64,000 bases of DNA, from contig NC_133584.1 in assembly GCF_964106895.1 (NCBI RefSeq), forward strand, positions 42,489,587 through 42,553,586, given 5' to 3'. This document shows positions 14,136-28,550 of the stretch, in pieces. The position numbers and the translations under genes were made by a program. The notes under the pieces are model-generated. The model saw nothing but the letters and a program-made list of their open reading frames with translations. It searched no databases and was not told where the DNA came from. Each line of letters begins with the position of its first letter. The stretch's first letter is position 1. The stretch is from Numenius arquata (taxonomy: Eukaryota; Chordata; Aves; Charadriiformes; Scolopacidae).

Positions 14136-14152
14136 ATTAAAAAAAAACCACA

Positions 14153-14183
<31 letters not shown>

Positions 14184-14213
14184 CAAAAAAACTCCAAACC
14201 AAACACAAAACCA
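14136..14213. repeat. A-rich / C-homopolymer low-complexity tract
   Basis: A-rich sequence contains 11 consecutive C (14155-14165) followed by about 16 A, then AC-rich sequence, ending where a CR1 copy begins. The position directly 5' of the CR1 start is notable, but it may simply be unstable simple sequence. Confidence 0.85.
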
Positions 14214-14886
14214 TTCTACAGGACCTGGGGGTTCCTGGTGGATGCCAAGTTGAACATGAGCCGACAATGTGCCCTTGTGTCAAAGGTGGCTAATGGTACC
14301 CTGGGCTGCACTGGGAGAGTGTTGCTAGCTGGTGGAGGGATGTAATCCTTCCCATCTACTCAGCTCTGAGACACTACCCCTGGAGTGCTGGGTTCAGTTC
14401 TGGGCTCCTCAGCGCAAGGGAGACATGGACATATTGGAGAGAGTCCAGCAAAGGGCCACAATAATGAAGGGATTGGAGTATCTCTCCTATAAGATAAGGC
14501 TGAGAGAGCTGGGGCTGTTCAGCCTGGAGAAGAGAAAGCTCAGGGGATCTATCAATATATATAAATACCTGAGGAGAGGGTGCAAAGAAGCCAGAGCCAG
14601 GCTCTTTTCAGTGGTGCCCACGGACAGGACCAGAGGCGATGGGCACAAACTGAAACACAGGAGCTGCTGTCTGAACATCAGGCAACACTTCATTACTGTG
14701 AGGGTGACCAAGCACGGACACAGGTTGCCCAGAGAAGTTGTGGAGTCTCCAACCTTGGAGATATTCAAAAGCCATCTGGACATGGTCCTGGGCAACTCGC
14801 TCTAGGTGACCCTGCTTGAGCAGCAAAGTTGGACTAGATGACCTTCAGAGGTCCTTTCCAACCTCAGCCATTCTGTGATTTTGTGA
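14214..14886 (+). mobile_element. CR1 LINE fragment with ORF2 C-terminal frame
   Basis: This is a 5'-truncated CR1 copy in + orientation. An open frame of 157 codons (14332-14805) covers the C-terminal end of the CR1 ORF2 (endonuclease/reverse transcriptase protein). It includes the conserved blocks LRELGLFSLEKRKLRG and RLPREVVESPTLEIFK. The catalytic endonuclease and RT domains are missing, so it cannot function. The 3' end at about 14850-14886 has the CR1 tail (TCCTTTCCAACCTCAGCC, then two ATTCTGTG/ATTTTGTG units). The wording differs from the 47026 copy, suggesting a different CR1 subfamily. Confidence 0.93.
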
Positions 14887-17800
14887 TACATGGAGGATTC
14901 CTTCTTTATATAGTGTTAATCACCTGCTGAATGGTACTTAACACTTCTAATTGCAGTTTGGAACCTAGTGCCCGGAAACACCCTTTCTCGGGGCAAAATT
15001 TTTAATAGAGTAGCTTCAGCACTGAGTAAGAGACATGTTTGCCATTTTAGGCCACGTCTATTACAAAGCAATTTCTCTACAGGGAAACTTTCATTTATAG
15101 CCACCTGAATTTTCTCACACAATGTCCCTGCTGTGCTCCTTTTCCCTGGTAGTGGTTTGTTCAAATGTTGTCAAATGTAAGATTGCAGAGTTCAGATATT
15201 AAGAGACCTTTGCTGACTGCTGAATGTCATTGTAGATCTATGTGTACATAAAACCTGAATTAAAAGATACATTGCCTTTGTTTTATATATGTGTGCAAAG
15301 GAGGAGTAGGTCAAGGATTTAAAAACCTATTTCAAAGAAAGAGAGGCACATAAAATGAAGATAAGTGACATACAGAGAAGGTGAATATGATATAGCAGAT
15401 TAATTATGGATCTGCAAGGAAAAATGCAGTTCTGTATTGGTTTGGTCTCAAACTACAAAATAATTTCTTCATTTGTGGAAGAGCAATATGAAGAAAAGGT
15501 CAGGCTGCAAGATCCTGTTTTCAAAACAGTAAGAGACTTGAATAAGGGCACCACACACAGGAAGGGTGAGATCTTCACTGACATCACACACTGTAATGGA
15601 TTGAGTAGGAGTCAAGCAGCTCCTTTCCTTCCGGTTGGTCTATGACTCTGCCATGCACGCACACACTTTCTCTGATGCTATATAATAAATTAGCTACTTG
15701 GTAGAGGTTTTAATTTAAAAAGGAAGCAGGCATGAAACCTTGCAAGCCTTACTGATATTACCAATGGTATTGTATGCTTTGATAGCAGTCAAACATTAGC
15801 ACAGACATTCTTTACACATTGGAAAGCAGTGTGCTAGACAGACTACCAGTTTTCCTCCATCAAATACCTTTTTTAAAAACTTTTTTTTTTTTTTTTTAAA
15901 CAACAAGTATCACTGTAGAGGATAGTCTTAGTGCCAAACCTAAGCCTAAGGTACCTTGGCTTTTTCTCTCAGTTGGCAAAAATATTTTGAAAACCCTTGA
16001 GCTTTTGATCAACCTGAACCTTGCTAGCAGAACACCCTTATTTTCAATAGAGGCATACATGAGAGTAAGCCATCTTGGACTATGTGACTATGTAATAAAT
16101 GTCTATTAAGCCCTTTAAAAATGTTGAATTTTAATAACAAACTAATACATGTTTTGTTACAGATATATGTTTCACAAATAAAGCAGTATTTTCCACAAAT
16201 AAATTTATGGCTACTCAAAAGTGTCATGTATTTGCAAAAAAATACATTTTGCAAATCCAGAAAAATTCACATTTTCTCCAAGAATGCAAACTCCAGATAC
16301 TTAATCAAACTTGGATATCTTAATAGGAGTTTAAAATTGCTCAGCTTTTTAGTGGGATTCAGCGCTCTTCTGATTTGCTGTGAAAAAACACATATTGCAG
16401 TCATGCAACAACATGAGGCACCATTGCAGCAGATTAGATGGCAGGAAAGAGGCATCAATGAAGGCTCAAAACAAACCCTTTAAGGTGGAGCCTTCCTCAT
16501 GTTCTAAACGATGTCCTTCAGGCTCACCCAAGCAGCCAGCTTCAGCTCTATGTGATATTATGTCCTTGAGTGGGAGAGACTGTGGCATAAAAAACAGCAC
16601 TTGGCAGTCTCCCTTTAGACTTACTCATATGGACTAAAATCAGAGGCATTTACTTTTTTAAATAAAATGCATTGCACATTAAGTCCATATTTGAGATCAG
16701 TGGGGTTTTCTTAGTTATATTCTTGTTTTTTAAAGGAAATTTAAGGTCTTTCTGTGGAAATAGTTTTAGCTGTATTTTAAGTTCTGTACAGAATCTCTTA
16801 GCTCACAATATATACTTCTTGGTTTTTTGTTTTTCTCCCAGCCTTTTAAGAAATTATTGCAAATCAAGGACTGAAATTGGAAAAAAAAAAGTATTTTAAC
16901 TTCAGGAGAGAACGTCTCTGCATGGAAGTTCTACTGCATTAAAAACCAAGAAGCATTTTAGATGTAGACTTCATTTCTACTGGTATAGTTAGTCTGTGTA
17001 GTTATGTTAACTAGAACACTGATGTGTTTTGCCAGCCTTAATCACATTGAAAAACTCACAATACCTGATATTTTACTTTAGAAGCTAGATCCTGCAAACA
17101 ATGAGAAGTCTCATGTGTTTAAATTTAAAGAAATCCATTTTCCATTGAAATACTTTGAAAATATTTCTTTTTTATGGACTGGTTGAGCATCAGGATCTCT
17201 AACACTAGTTCTATATGCAGTTCACTGCATCGACAAGGACACTTCAAAGCCTTTCCAAAACTCCCACTAACACTATGCTCCATCCTTCACTTACTTCCCC
17301 CTCCCAACTCATAACTGTTAAAGAAAACAACAGCAATGCCATTTCGTCTTACTAGAAGGTTAAGCTTTTAGGAACTGCGAAAGAAGAACGAAAAGAAAGC
17401 TAAGTATAAAAAACGCTTAAATCACTGTGGGAATTTTTTGTTTTCTTTAAAAGTCTTACGGTTTCTGAGTACTTAAGGAATAATAGCTGTGAGGGTAATT
17501 ATCACTGCTTCTAGGATACTCACATATGTATGTACTGAAGAAATAAAGAAGTAGTTTTTTTCCAATTATTTAAAAGAATCCCCTGATAAAATTACCATTT
17601 TCAGCTAGAATGAAAAACATTCTCCATGTAAGGAGCCATGCTTCTTTGGGGGTTTCGTTATCCGTTCAAATGAGAATCTCTAACATATGTAGTTGTTTCC
17701 CATCTAAATACAAGCTCTGTTGAAAGTTAGCAACAGAAAAAAAGAACATGTTCGTGTATGTACCTCTGAGCAATGTTTTACCAAGATTCTGCAGAAAGCA

Positions 17801-19189
17801 GTATATTCACCAGGACCCCATATGTTGCTTTACCTACACACACAACAGAAACCTGGCAGCCTGTGGGAGCAGGCCAGGGAGCTGTCAACATTTTTTCCTA
17901 GCTGACACTACTGAACAGCCCACTCTGTGTTCAAATTGACCTGCATGTGGGCAGGGTTCCCCTGATGTTTGTACAAAGCCCTGAGACTTACCTACTAAGC
18001 AGCTTGCAGAAAGTCAGATTTCAGCAGCCGAAGTCATCAGCTGTCCTGAGAAAAAGATGAAGAAAACAAAGAATCCCAGAGCAGCCCACAGGAACTGAAT
18101 TAAAGGGGGCAACAAGCCCATATCATTCCTTTCAAGAGCTAACTGCTCTGAAGGAGCTTTACACCCTCAGATGTTTCCTTACTGAACAAATAATGAGGTT
18201 TTAAAGTCCTATTCAAACCTGGTGAAAAAGCAAAACCTAGGGAAAAAAAATATCTAAATCAGTTTCAAAAGCCATACAGAATCTCTCCTTAGGTTGTGTG
18301 CTACCAACTGCTTCACATGAAAAAAAAATATGAATGGGAGAAACAGGCAGACACTTTAGAATGACAGGTGACCACTTGTCAATTAACTTACTTGACTGAT
18401 AACCAGAATTCATGGTCTCCTTCTGCTAACTGGTGCCTGTCTGCTCTCTTTCCTATATGAGTAGGTCAAGTTTCTTGTGTGATTTTAGCCACCTAAAAAG
18501 ACCAGGAAAAAAATTAATTTATTCCTCTTGAGACAGTGGCACCTAAAAGTCCTTCAGCTTCCTTGGAGCAAGCTGGTTTTAGGCCCACTCGCCCACCTCA
18601 GTGCAGTCCCTTTTACTAAAGGGGAAAAAAATTAAGGAAGCTGACAGAAATCTCTCAAGAGCATCTTTGGACCCTACAGTGAAGCTAAGTATTTATTATT
18701 AGCTATGCTGCTTCTAGGCAGAGGCTGTTTTCACCACACCTTTGAGTATGAAAGCCTGAAAGTGGTGTTTTAGCCTGAGGTACTGCTTTTCCCTCCTCAC
18801 AACTCCTGTCAGTTTGAGGATACACCTTCATGGCCCCCCAGAGGTTGTCTCATCTTCCGGCTGAACTTCTCCTCTTGGACCGCCTTAATTTTACCTAATT
18901 TTTTTACAGACTTTTTAACCTCAAGGACTCTACAAATCCTCCCATACCTTTACTTCCCAAAAAAGTTCTTCATATGTTTGAAAATATCTTGAAATAGCTC
19001 CCTGACTCAGGACTTGAGCTCCTTTCCCCTCCTCAGTGCCTGGCTGTGGCCTGTACCCTCCCTTAAAGGAGAGGCTGACACCAAGCTAACTGCCCAGCTG
19101 GGTTTTTCACCACTGCAGCAGGAAAATGGTGATACTGAATTTACTTACAGGTCCATCTACACAATATAATGCATACATGTGGCAGGTTA
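14887..19189. other. AT-rich non-coding stretch
   Basis: I see no gene. It includes a poly-T run at about 15880-15897 and several A-rich runs. Short frames at 15406-15645, 16121-16483 and 17720-17939 have no recognisable features. Confidence 0.55.
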
Positions 19190-19890
19190 GGGCTCGCAGG
19201 GCTGGTCCCCACCTCACAGACCCACGCTGTGCTCAGCTGATAGGCAGCAGCTAACAGCAGCGGGACGGGGCACCGGCTACACGAGCCTCTCCACTGGAAC
19301 GGGCATCTGTGTCAGGGGAAGGTGAAACATGGAGCAGGGGTTTGTACAGAAAGGGCCTGGGACTGTTCAGAGGGTCGACTGCGGACAGCCACCTCCTGTG
19401 TGGTAAGGGTGAAGGTGCCTGGCCCTTTAAGAGGCTCAGAATGTTCTGGAAGGCAGTGGCTGTCCCCTCGGCTCCTTCACACTTTAACACTAAACTTCCC
19501 CTCAGCTCAGCTTCACCTCAGGCAGCTGTAGAGCAGAGAGCGAGACCATGGCCGTGAGAAGCAGCTTTCAAACTCACATCTGAGCTGCAGCTCCTTGTGC
19601 CTCCCTGAGGCGGTGTGTGGTGCTGGTGGTGAGGAGAGGGACGCCAGCAGCATTGCGAGAGCCCGCTGCGGAGTGTGTGTCTGGGACCAGGGGACACTGG
19701 GGAGAGCATGTTGGGGACTGGAGGCGTGGTAGGGGTCTGCACTGTATGGGAGCAGGCAGAAGAGCTGGCCGGCAGCCCTTTCCTGTGGGGGGTAAGAGGA
19801 TGGCCGTTCCTGCCTTGGGCAGCTCCTTGCTGTTACAGGCCCTGAAGGCAGGTCTGGTCTGCCAGAGGTGTGAAATACGAAGAAAGATTT
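19190..19890. promoter_or_regulatory. GC-rich, CpG-richer patch (possible small CpG island)
   Basis: GC content rises sharply above the surroundings and CpG dinucleotides are frequent, with clusters near 19259-19300, 19530-19560 and 19640-19680. Short open frames exist on both strands, but none resembles a known protein. In birds such patches often mark promoters or first exons. It could also be an old GC-rich retroviral LTR. No TATA box or clear splice donor decides this. Confidence 0.3.
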
Positions 19891-22480
19891 AAAAAGTGTG
19901 ACATCCCTGAGGAGTTCTTGGAATTTTGAATGATAATTCTTTAATGCATGGAATTGGCAATGTGGCTGGCTGCAGGTTTACAGTGTATGCGCAGTTTACA
20001 CAGGGGATTCCTGCTTCCAGTTCTCCTGCAGCCAAGGCCATATTTCATGCATCTACAGTGAAGCCGTGCAGCCTTCTTCATGTCTCTGATACCATGTGCC
20101 AGTAGCAGCTGGTCGGTGCATATTTTAATTTGCTGTGACTGTACTTTGCATGTTGGATTATGTATTATATGAGAGGCCATGGCATCTACAACACTGGAAC
20201 TAGGCAAGGATGTATTTCCTACTAGGACCCCAATTTAAAGAGGCCTTCATAACAGGCACGCACTCTTCCTGCAGCCTAATGCTGTGTAACCTATTACACA
20301 CCCATGAGCTCCAATGCATAAGAGCATCCCTTTCATTCTACTGCCTCCTACATTATAGCACAGGGAACCCAAGGTACATCATTTGAATGTTGCTTTCACT
20401 CCCTAGAAAAATCTTTCTCCGTTCCATAAAGAGCACTGAATATTCAGAGGGAACTACTGGCAGCTCTGTATTTTATGGAGTACCTTAGATTTCATTTTCC
20501 AATATAAAGGCCTGATTCAAAGCTTTGTGAAGTTCATGACAATCTTGTTTCTAGCAGGCACAGGATCAATTTAGCTCTTAATTTAGCTCACCGACCATCC
20601 TGTTGTCAGGTCACAGATTCAATTTAGTTCTGACTTCCACTTTGCCTAGTTAATCCTTTCATTTGTGAACACTTCCAGCAGTCAGGAGTTTGACATTCCT
20701 GTTTTAAGGTTTACCTCAGAGGATTCATATCTTTTCAGTCATATGGTACATATTTATCCCAGACTTCAGTGATTTCACCTGTTTAACTTCCCCTTTCTTG
20801 TTGGATTTAGTTACAATGTTATTTTCAGAAGTAGGAATCGTTAGCTGTGGATCATTAAGTTGGGGTATTGCACTGAAGTGCAAATTTTTAATTTGCAATA
20901 GTTGGTTATTTATTTTTTCTTGGAAAAAATCTAACAAAAATGCTCTTCCTTGCCTTTTCCCTGCACATCCCCGTCATAGTTTCTCACTGAGTTATATCAA
21001 ACTTAGTATCACATAAAACTTTAAAAACACTGAGAGGATTGGACTGTTGTATATTTTAAGGATGGAAAAGGAAGGATACAACAACAAAAAGCAGCTAAAA
21101 TTATTTTGGATGAATGAACCAAAAGGTTCTAACTAAAAGGGAGCTCCAGAAGTGTAGCTTGGAATGAGAGGCCTTCTTGCATCATTCTCCATCATTTCAT
21201 ACATTGAGGAAAAAAGGAAGGGCAGAGAGCCATGGCAAAGGTCATGTATTTTACATTATTTGTAAATAATTTGACTCTGTTTTTGACTCCACTTATCTCT
21301 TTGTGTTTTGTATGTGGTAAGGAACATTCAGTGTCAGTTTTTCTTTTACCTTTGTGTACAGGAAGGGCCAAGAAATTGTTTTTTAGATTATAAGTAAGCG
21401 AAGAAATATATACAATTATTTTTATTAGTCTGTTAAACTTTGAATATGTATATATTATTATCCAAGCACGCTCACAAACCCATGTGGTTTTGTTACTTTT
21501 ATTATACTATGCTAATAGTGATTCAGTGAGTACATGGCAGAATGAAGCTCCTATGTCTGCAAGATGCCTAAAGAAAGAGTACAAACAAATCACTTGTAGC
21601 CATGCCATTTTGTCTGTCTTTGAATATTCGTAGTGTTGGAGGTTTACTGGGGTTTACTTAGTCAGAATGCAAGTCAAATACCAAATTCAGGTAACGTATA
21701 GCCCAAATTAGTTAAGTATGCAGCTCTACTCACATATATCTCTGGCTTAAACGATTAACGTGTCCTTAGTTCTGGCTATTTTTTCACTATGTTGAAAAAA
21801 CCTACGAAAATTTTTATCACAAAGTCTAGAGATACTTTAGACTCATCCATGGTGGACCACTGTCACAGATTAGCAGTTGCAAAAGCAACGAGTGAAAGGA
21901 AATAGTCCTTTTTGAAGTTGGTAACTTTTTGAAAATTAGTAATAATCTTTCTAACTGTAATATCTTGCTTTTGACACATTAAATGAATTGTCATTTTCTT
22001 TTGTTTTTCCTTTGGATTTCCAGCTGCAAAGATTAACAAGTATCAGATAAAGAAACCTTGTCTCCTTTTCTGACCCCTTGCGTTCAGTGAATCATAGTCA
22101 GCTCTTGTAAAATGAATAATATTAATCAATATTAGGAGGGAGACAGAAAGGAAGCAGAGGAGTAACTGTATCTTGCAGCAAAAACTGAGGGTTATTTTTT
22201 CTAGGCAGGATGTACAAGACCAAAGCACTCAAAAAAAGTGAAAGTGACAATTTTAGCTGCACGATGTCTAAAGGCCATTTGTGTTGTGCTGATAGTTTTT
22301 ATATATGCCCAAATCAGTATAATCAGTATTTTATGCAGTCTGTTCACTCGGTAACACTTGACTTGCTGCTCTGGTCGTTCTGCCATTCATTGGTGTAATT
22401 TTTCATCACAAAAGAATGGATGGCAGTCATATCAGCCAAATGTAGATAGTATTTTCATTTTTTAAGGGAGGAAGCAGTAG
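19891..22480. other. non-coding stretch
   Basis: I see no gene. A minus-strand frame at 19941-20207 (88 codons, Cys/His/Arg-rich) has no identifiable motif and is probably chance. Confidence 0.5.
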
Positions 22481-22599
22481 CTTATTATTAGGAAGCAAGA
22501 TGTTCTCTGAGAAGAACTATTGGGCACTTAAATTGACTTCTGAATTTCCCTTTTGGCTCTGGCACTCATCTTTGAATTGCCTTGGTGATGGGAGCAGCC

Positions 22600-23660
22600 A
22601 TAAAGGCGGCCTGGTTAGAAGGGAAAAAATACTGAAAAGAAGTTGTCTGCTGAAAAATACTGTCAGGGAAAGGCCTGCCAGCCTGGGACTGCGAGCCTGG
22701 GAACTAGGACTGGGAGCCAGAAACATCCTTGAGAAGCGCAGCTGGCATCTTCCAATTGCAGCTGGGGTACCTAGAAACCAGAGACATCCTGAGATACCAT
22801 GGACAAGCACAAAACCAAGGGACTGTAATGGCAATTTCTAACCTGAGAAGTGGAAAACCACCTGAAAAAATAAATTTGCTCTGAAAGAACAGAAAAAGGC
22901 ATCATCTATTGGCTTTTACAGGTGAAAAATCGAAATTAACAGTGTCTTTAGGTTATTCAAAGTAGGGAGTCCTACACTCTCTCAATGTTATATGAAGGAC
23001 TTAATTTTTATCCCAAATGGAGCCTCTCTGTGAGAACTTCCTGATTGAATCCCATGTGAACTTTCTATGAGCTTTCACTGGGGACACTTGGCTGACTCCA
23101 GACTCTGTGACATGGATAATTTTTGAAGGGAGCCTGTCTGTTATTGGTTCGGGCTGTCCTCCCCTCTTGTGGGGGTGGCTAAGGTTCCCCCTCTGGGATC
23201 TCTCCCCTGACTTTTTGGATTATGTGGGCCCTTCTGAAGTCTGTCCAATTCACTTTGTATCGGTATTATATATATTCATATAAGTAATCTATCAGAAGTA
23301 TATCTGCTGTTATATCGTTGATATGTTTGCTTCACTAAGCCATAGTAACCTGTAGTGGTGTGTAACTATTTGTTGCTGTTACTGGTTGTACTGCAGTACT
23401 GACTGATGCTATCATTGATGGATAACATACTATTGATGCTGATAGTAATCTGTAATAGCTTACTGAATGTATATATATGTTCATTCATATTCACTTTATT
23501 AATTATACATATATTTGCTAGTCATGATTTTTTGTGGTATTTGTGGTCATCTGTAATAAAGTAGAGAAATTTAGAGGATAAAGCCTCCATGTTTTCGTGT
23601 ATTAGAGAATGCTATGAACCCACAGTTGTGATCTCTACACACCCAGAGCCCAGGTAACCT
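22600..23660 (+). repeat. possible old retroviral LTR or other repeat remnant
   Basis: This moderately GC-rich block stands out from its AT-rich flanks. It carries a C/T- and G-rich section at about 23140-23230, an AT-rich section with many TATATA motifs (about 23265-23520), and AATAAAG near 23555. A further GC-richer section follows, to about 23650. That order is compatible with the U3-R-U5 layout of an LTR. I found no matching terminal repeats or target duplication, and I do not recognise the family. Confidence 0.25.
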
Positions 23661-26600
23661 TTTAGGTTGTGACACTTGGGAAAATCACTTCACCTCCTAA
23701 GCTTCTTCCCTCTTTCTGTGAAATTGTTGGAGTTAAAACTGTGTTACTTTCTGGCTTAGTCTTCCTTCCCCTTCAAGTGAACCACTTCAAATCTATTTTT
23801 GCTAACTCTCTTTTCTAGATAGATTTATGAGCAATGGAGATTTTATGCATCATGTCACATAGAAATATTAAAAAACCCCAAACCATTAATGTGAAGCTTC
23901 TTGCTTGTTAAATACAGAAATGGCATTTTTGTGAAACTCCTTTTTTGCTGGCTAGAGTTTCAATAAATGGTATGTTTGTCTTGCTGTGCTGTGGGAAGTG
24001 GAGGAAAATTTTTATGATGGTACCTGTAGAGAAGAGAGAGGATGACAGAGTCTCAATCCAAGATCTTATGTTTTACATAGTTCCCCATGCCCTTATGTGT
24101 GAAAAAGACAATATTTCACATGCAGAGACTTCAGTTGTCTCTTATGAAACAGAAACATGTATATTAACACTTTTATATCTACTATAAGTATGTCAATCAT
24201 GTAGAATGACTTACTACATATAACATTTTCATTTCCCAAGAGAAGAAACAGAGCAACAAATACAACATCTCTATTAAATATTGATAAAAACAAAGGATAA
24301 TATTTACCGTAAAGAAGAAAATATTCCTAAGGAAGCTAACAATGGAATACAATCAGACTACACAAAGAAGTTTAAACATACAAGTAACACATTATATCTT
24401 TCCCTTGTCCTGACATGTTTAATGCTGAGAGAAAAGAATCTAAGGAGTGAGAATAACAAAAAATTTCCCAATCTAAATAATTAATTTATGAATGGTGAAT
24501 CAAATTTCAGTTCAGTGGGTGCTTGTGTTATTTTGTAAGAACAAATCCACAAGTGAAATTCTGTGAACAGGACTTTTTCTCTTTAGTCTTCAAAGAAATT
24601 AAAACAATTTCAAGAAAAAAGGTGCTTTGTAGAAACTCCATGAGCTCAATAAAGGCAAATGCGAGTGGTTTTAGCAAGAGTAAGAGTTGCATTTTAATTC
24701 TAATAGCTTTTTATGGTCAAAGATTAAAAAATATTTGAAAAAACTACCTTTTCCGTTCTAATGGCATTGACCAGATAACCATGATTTCATTTGGAAGAAA
24801 TAGAACTATGCTAATGATTTATCAGAATAACAATATTCAAAGGTCATATATTTATCATATGTTAAGAGGAGGTATGGTGGGTTTTGTTAATAACTTGCAT
24901 CTTCATTAAGTATTGAAAATAATTTGTTTTGGTATTCAGAAACCTCTTTACTACACAGATTCTCTTAAGGTAACTTCTGTATAAATCAGTTTAATAAAAA
25001 TAACGGAGTTGGTGATGTTTTACCTCCTCATTTGTGTCAAATTTCAAGAAGTGTGTGGTCCAGAAGACAGTACGCTAGCTGGAGAGATGTTTTCCACTCA
25101 GGTTCAGTTACAGATTGCTGCAATGAATTTCCTTCTTGCTGTTTCCCCTCCTTCTGTTGTCCAATATTTCAAGCACTTCGGGGCAGATGCATTCCATTTT
25201 TCTTTCTATAATCCCTGGCACAATTAGGACTTCATGTTATTTTAAATCTGCAGGATAATTTTAAAGTTAAAAACCACAAGTAAAGTAGAGGTAAGATTTC
25301 CTATATTTTAAAATTTATTACAGCGTACTAGTGTAAAAACTTATATAGGCATAATGTCCATATTTTATGTGGACAATTAATTAGATATTCTTCGTGGATT
25401 CATTACATACCTATGGAATTTGCAAGTCAGTGTGTTTGTGTGAAAAAAAGTGCAGGATCATCATAGCTGTAGAGCAAAGACTGGTATCCACAGGACATGA
25501 TAAATCTTTAAATTGCCATCATGAGAAGCAGAGAGACATTGAAAACAAATGGAATGAATTTATCACAGAAGATTTTAAAAGGTAATAAGTATGCATAACC
25601 AGGGTGAGAAAAGCTTTTTTTCTTTTGATACCCATAATAGATTTAGCACTTTTTTTTTTTCATGAGTGTTTTGTTGTAAAGAATTTCTGTATTGCATTAA
25701 GGAATGTAATCTTAAAGGCTAATTTTAGCTAAGGCAGGCTCTTCTCCCGAGGCTCTATTGACAAATGGTTCTTCTGAAGGGCAGTTCAGAGCCTAATTCA
25801 CGTGCTTTGAATTAGTTTACTGAAGGAGCCTTCCTCTTCCCATTGACTGTCTCCCCTGGGAAAAAACAAGTTAGACAGACATCTCCAGCGTAAGTTCAGT
25901 CTTCAGTGAATAAATGGAAAACCCTGTTAGCATTCAGACTATGACTCAGAATAACTCTTTTTAGATCACTTAATTTATGAAGATTTTTACTGAGTTTTCA
26001 CAGATTGATAACAGATAAAGACTTACTCTTGGAATCAGCCATCTCCCACCCCCTGCAAGTCCTGTGCACATCATACGAACAGTAATTTTGGGCCTCAGAT
26101 CTGTGAGCCTTCTGCTTCAGTCTTCTTTGTTTTTCAGCAGAGTCTGAAGCACGTCAGCAGCATTTGATTGCTATCTGTCTGCCATGCAATTACACCGGTC
26201 CTGATAGCAACCAGTAAATGCCACTCCTTATCATAATCTTTCCGCTGACACACCATTCCCATAAAGCTATCTAGTAGGAGTTTCTTGGAATCACAAACAG
26301 ATTTATGGGGAACCCATATAAGAAAGGAGAAAAATGAAAATCATTCTAATTTTGTATGACTACCTCACCTAGGAAAAGCTTCAAAATAAAGCAACAGGAC
26401 ATGTAGCAATGCTTTGAGAAATAAGACCATCCCAGATGGGAAGGTATGTTAGCTGACAGTACTTTGTCCAGGAAACTTTTGAAGATAAAACAGTAGTTTT
26501 TTTATGTAATTACAATTTTGTAATTTGTAATTACAGTTTATGTAATTACAATTATGTTACCTTGGTTATAAATACTTAGATCTACTAAGAACAAACTCAG

Positions 26601-28550
26601 AACACTTTTGGACACCTGTTCAGTGATGTTCTTCCAACAGTTATAAGTCTTTGAGTTTTCACTTTCTTGTAATGATAGAAAAGTTGGCATTGACCCGTAA
26701 CAGAGCATAGGGTATTTGTGTCTTCCTCTGCCAGGAACTTGGAACTGAGCAGCAGTGCTGAGGTCAGTGTCTCAGCTCTCCACACACTGGAGAAAACAAT
26801 ATTGCTTGAAAATAGTAGGAAGGTAAAAAAGCTGGAGCAGGGAAAGGTGAGGGATAGGGGAGGAATGCCTGTAGTTTTGTTGGATCTTTCAATTCTGAAG
26901 TCATGTGCAGCCTGTAGGTTAGTCAACCACTAATGGGACAGAAATATGTTGAAGAGTTGAACGTAAGCTGATCAATACACATGGCATTTCAATTGAGTTT
27001 GTACTGTGGATGATAACATCAATGGTCATGTAGCAGCTGAATTTGATTCTGGCTTCCTCTCCTCCTTTTGTTATCACTGTCTAAACTTAGATCCTGGGTT
27101 TCACTGCAGGATAAAGGAAGAAACAACAACCCATTCTAAAAATTCCACATGGAAATAGATAAAGTTACCCTGTGAGAAAATTGCATTCCAGTAATCTGAG
27201 TGCATGGGTAACAACGCAGCTGTTGGGCCATAACTGTACATATGTTTCTCAGCAATGGAAATCCCCAGTTTGCATAATACCTGTTTAGAAATAAATATCG
27301 TTACATAAGTATCATTACAAAAATTTGCAAGACTCTATCTACAGGTTTGGTTTTAGTGAAGTATCCTTTTTATACTTTGTAAGTGGAATTCAAATATAAT
27401 ACCAAGTATTTTGTGAATCAGTGCCAATGACACAGTAGTTATTATTGTCTCTAGTTCTGTCCAACAGAAACGAATCTGCTTTATTGCATTATGTACACTC
27501 ACAGGCATCTCCTATCTCTGTAAACTTTTGTTCCTAAATAAAGTTAATATTCATGAGCAAAAATGGTGCAAGTAATTTCACTTGTATTAAGTTGTATTAT
27601 ACTTTAAAATCCTGTCTTCAGATTTTAGTAGCGAAAACACTGACTGGGAAACAGTGTCAAATATCTACCAAGAATTAACTTTTACGTAACTTTCAGTGGA
27701 AGTGGAGCTTGGGAAGAATCCATACATTTATGTTTGCAAAAGGAAGAATTAGTTAGAATACAACCAAATCATTAAAAAACATTGTGAGTTGACAGAGTCC
27801 TCAACTGCTTAATAAAGCAGCCTAGGTGCGGTGTGGCATTAAGCACATTTTCAACTATTTTCATTTCCTTAGAGGGTCTTTTTGGTCTAAAAGAAGAGTT
27901 TCTATTTGTATGAGCCATTAACTGCAATCTGCACTAGAATTTCTTGCATAACCTTTTATTTTCTTCAAAATTGGTTTGCTCTGCAGACATCACTGAAATT
28001 TAAATTTAGAACCAGTGGACTATATACGTACACTTTAAACAGAATGAGTTATATAACAAAGATATGTCTCAAGAAATCAATCACATAAGATAAAAAGTAA
28101 ATTCAGTCATCCTTCTTAGCTTTCCATCACCTGCTTCTTGAGGCTGTGTTGTTGCACTGTACGGTTTTTTGTCTGGGGTTTCCTCTTGGAGTTGTCTTTT
28201 AGCAGCATACAGTCAGAGCATCCCATGTCTTTAATGACTTTTAGCTCAAATGCTCCACATAATTCCTGGTTGGTGAAAAGCATCCATCGATTCTAGATAA
28301 ATAGCATATATGTTAGCACAAGTGAAAGTATATGTGAAATATCACTCGTTATTGTTTACCCTGTGTCTATGTCTGACTGAAAGGCTGTGGGTTGTTGCAC
28401 TAGTGAGCTTTAGAGGGCTGGCTCTTAAGCTCCAACTGCAGCAAAACTTGGTTAGCTCTTTGGTCTTCATTCAGATCCTGTGTGTTGGATGAGGGGCAAT
28501 CATCACAAATGAAAACAACATAAAAATACCTCTTCACGCCTACCTCTCAT
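23661..28550. other. AT-rich non-coding stretch
   Basis: I see no gene. A small tandem repeat of TTTATGTAATTACAATT lies at about 26501-26556. Poly-T and A-rich runs occur. Frames of 60-109 codons show no family features. Confidence 0.55.
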
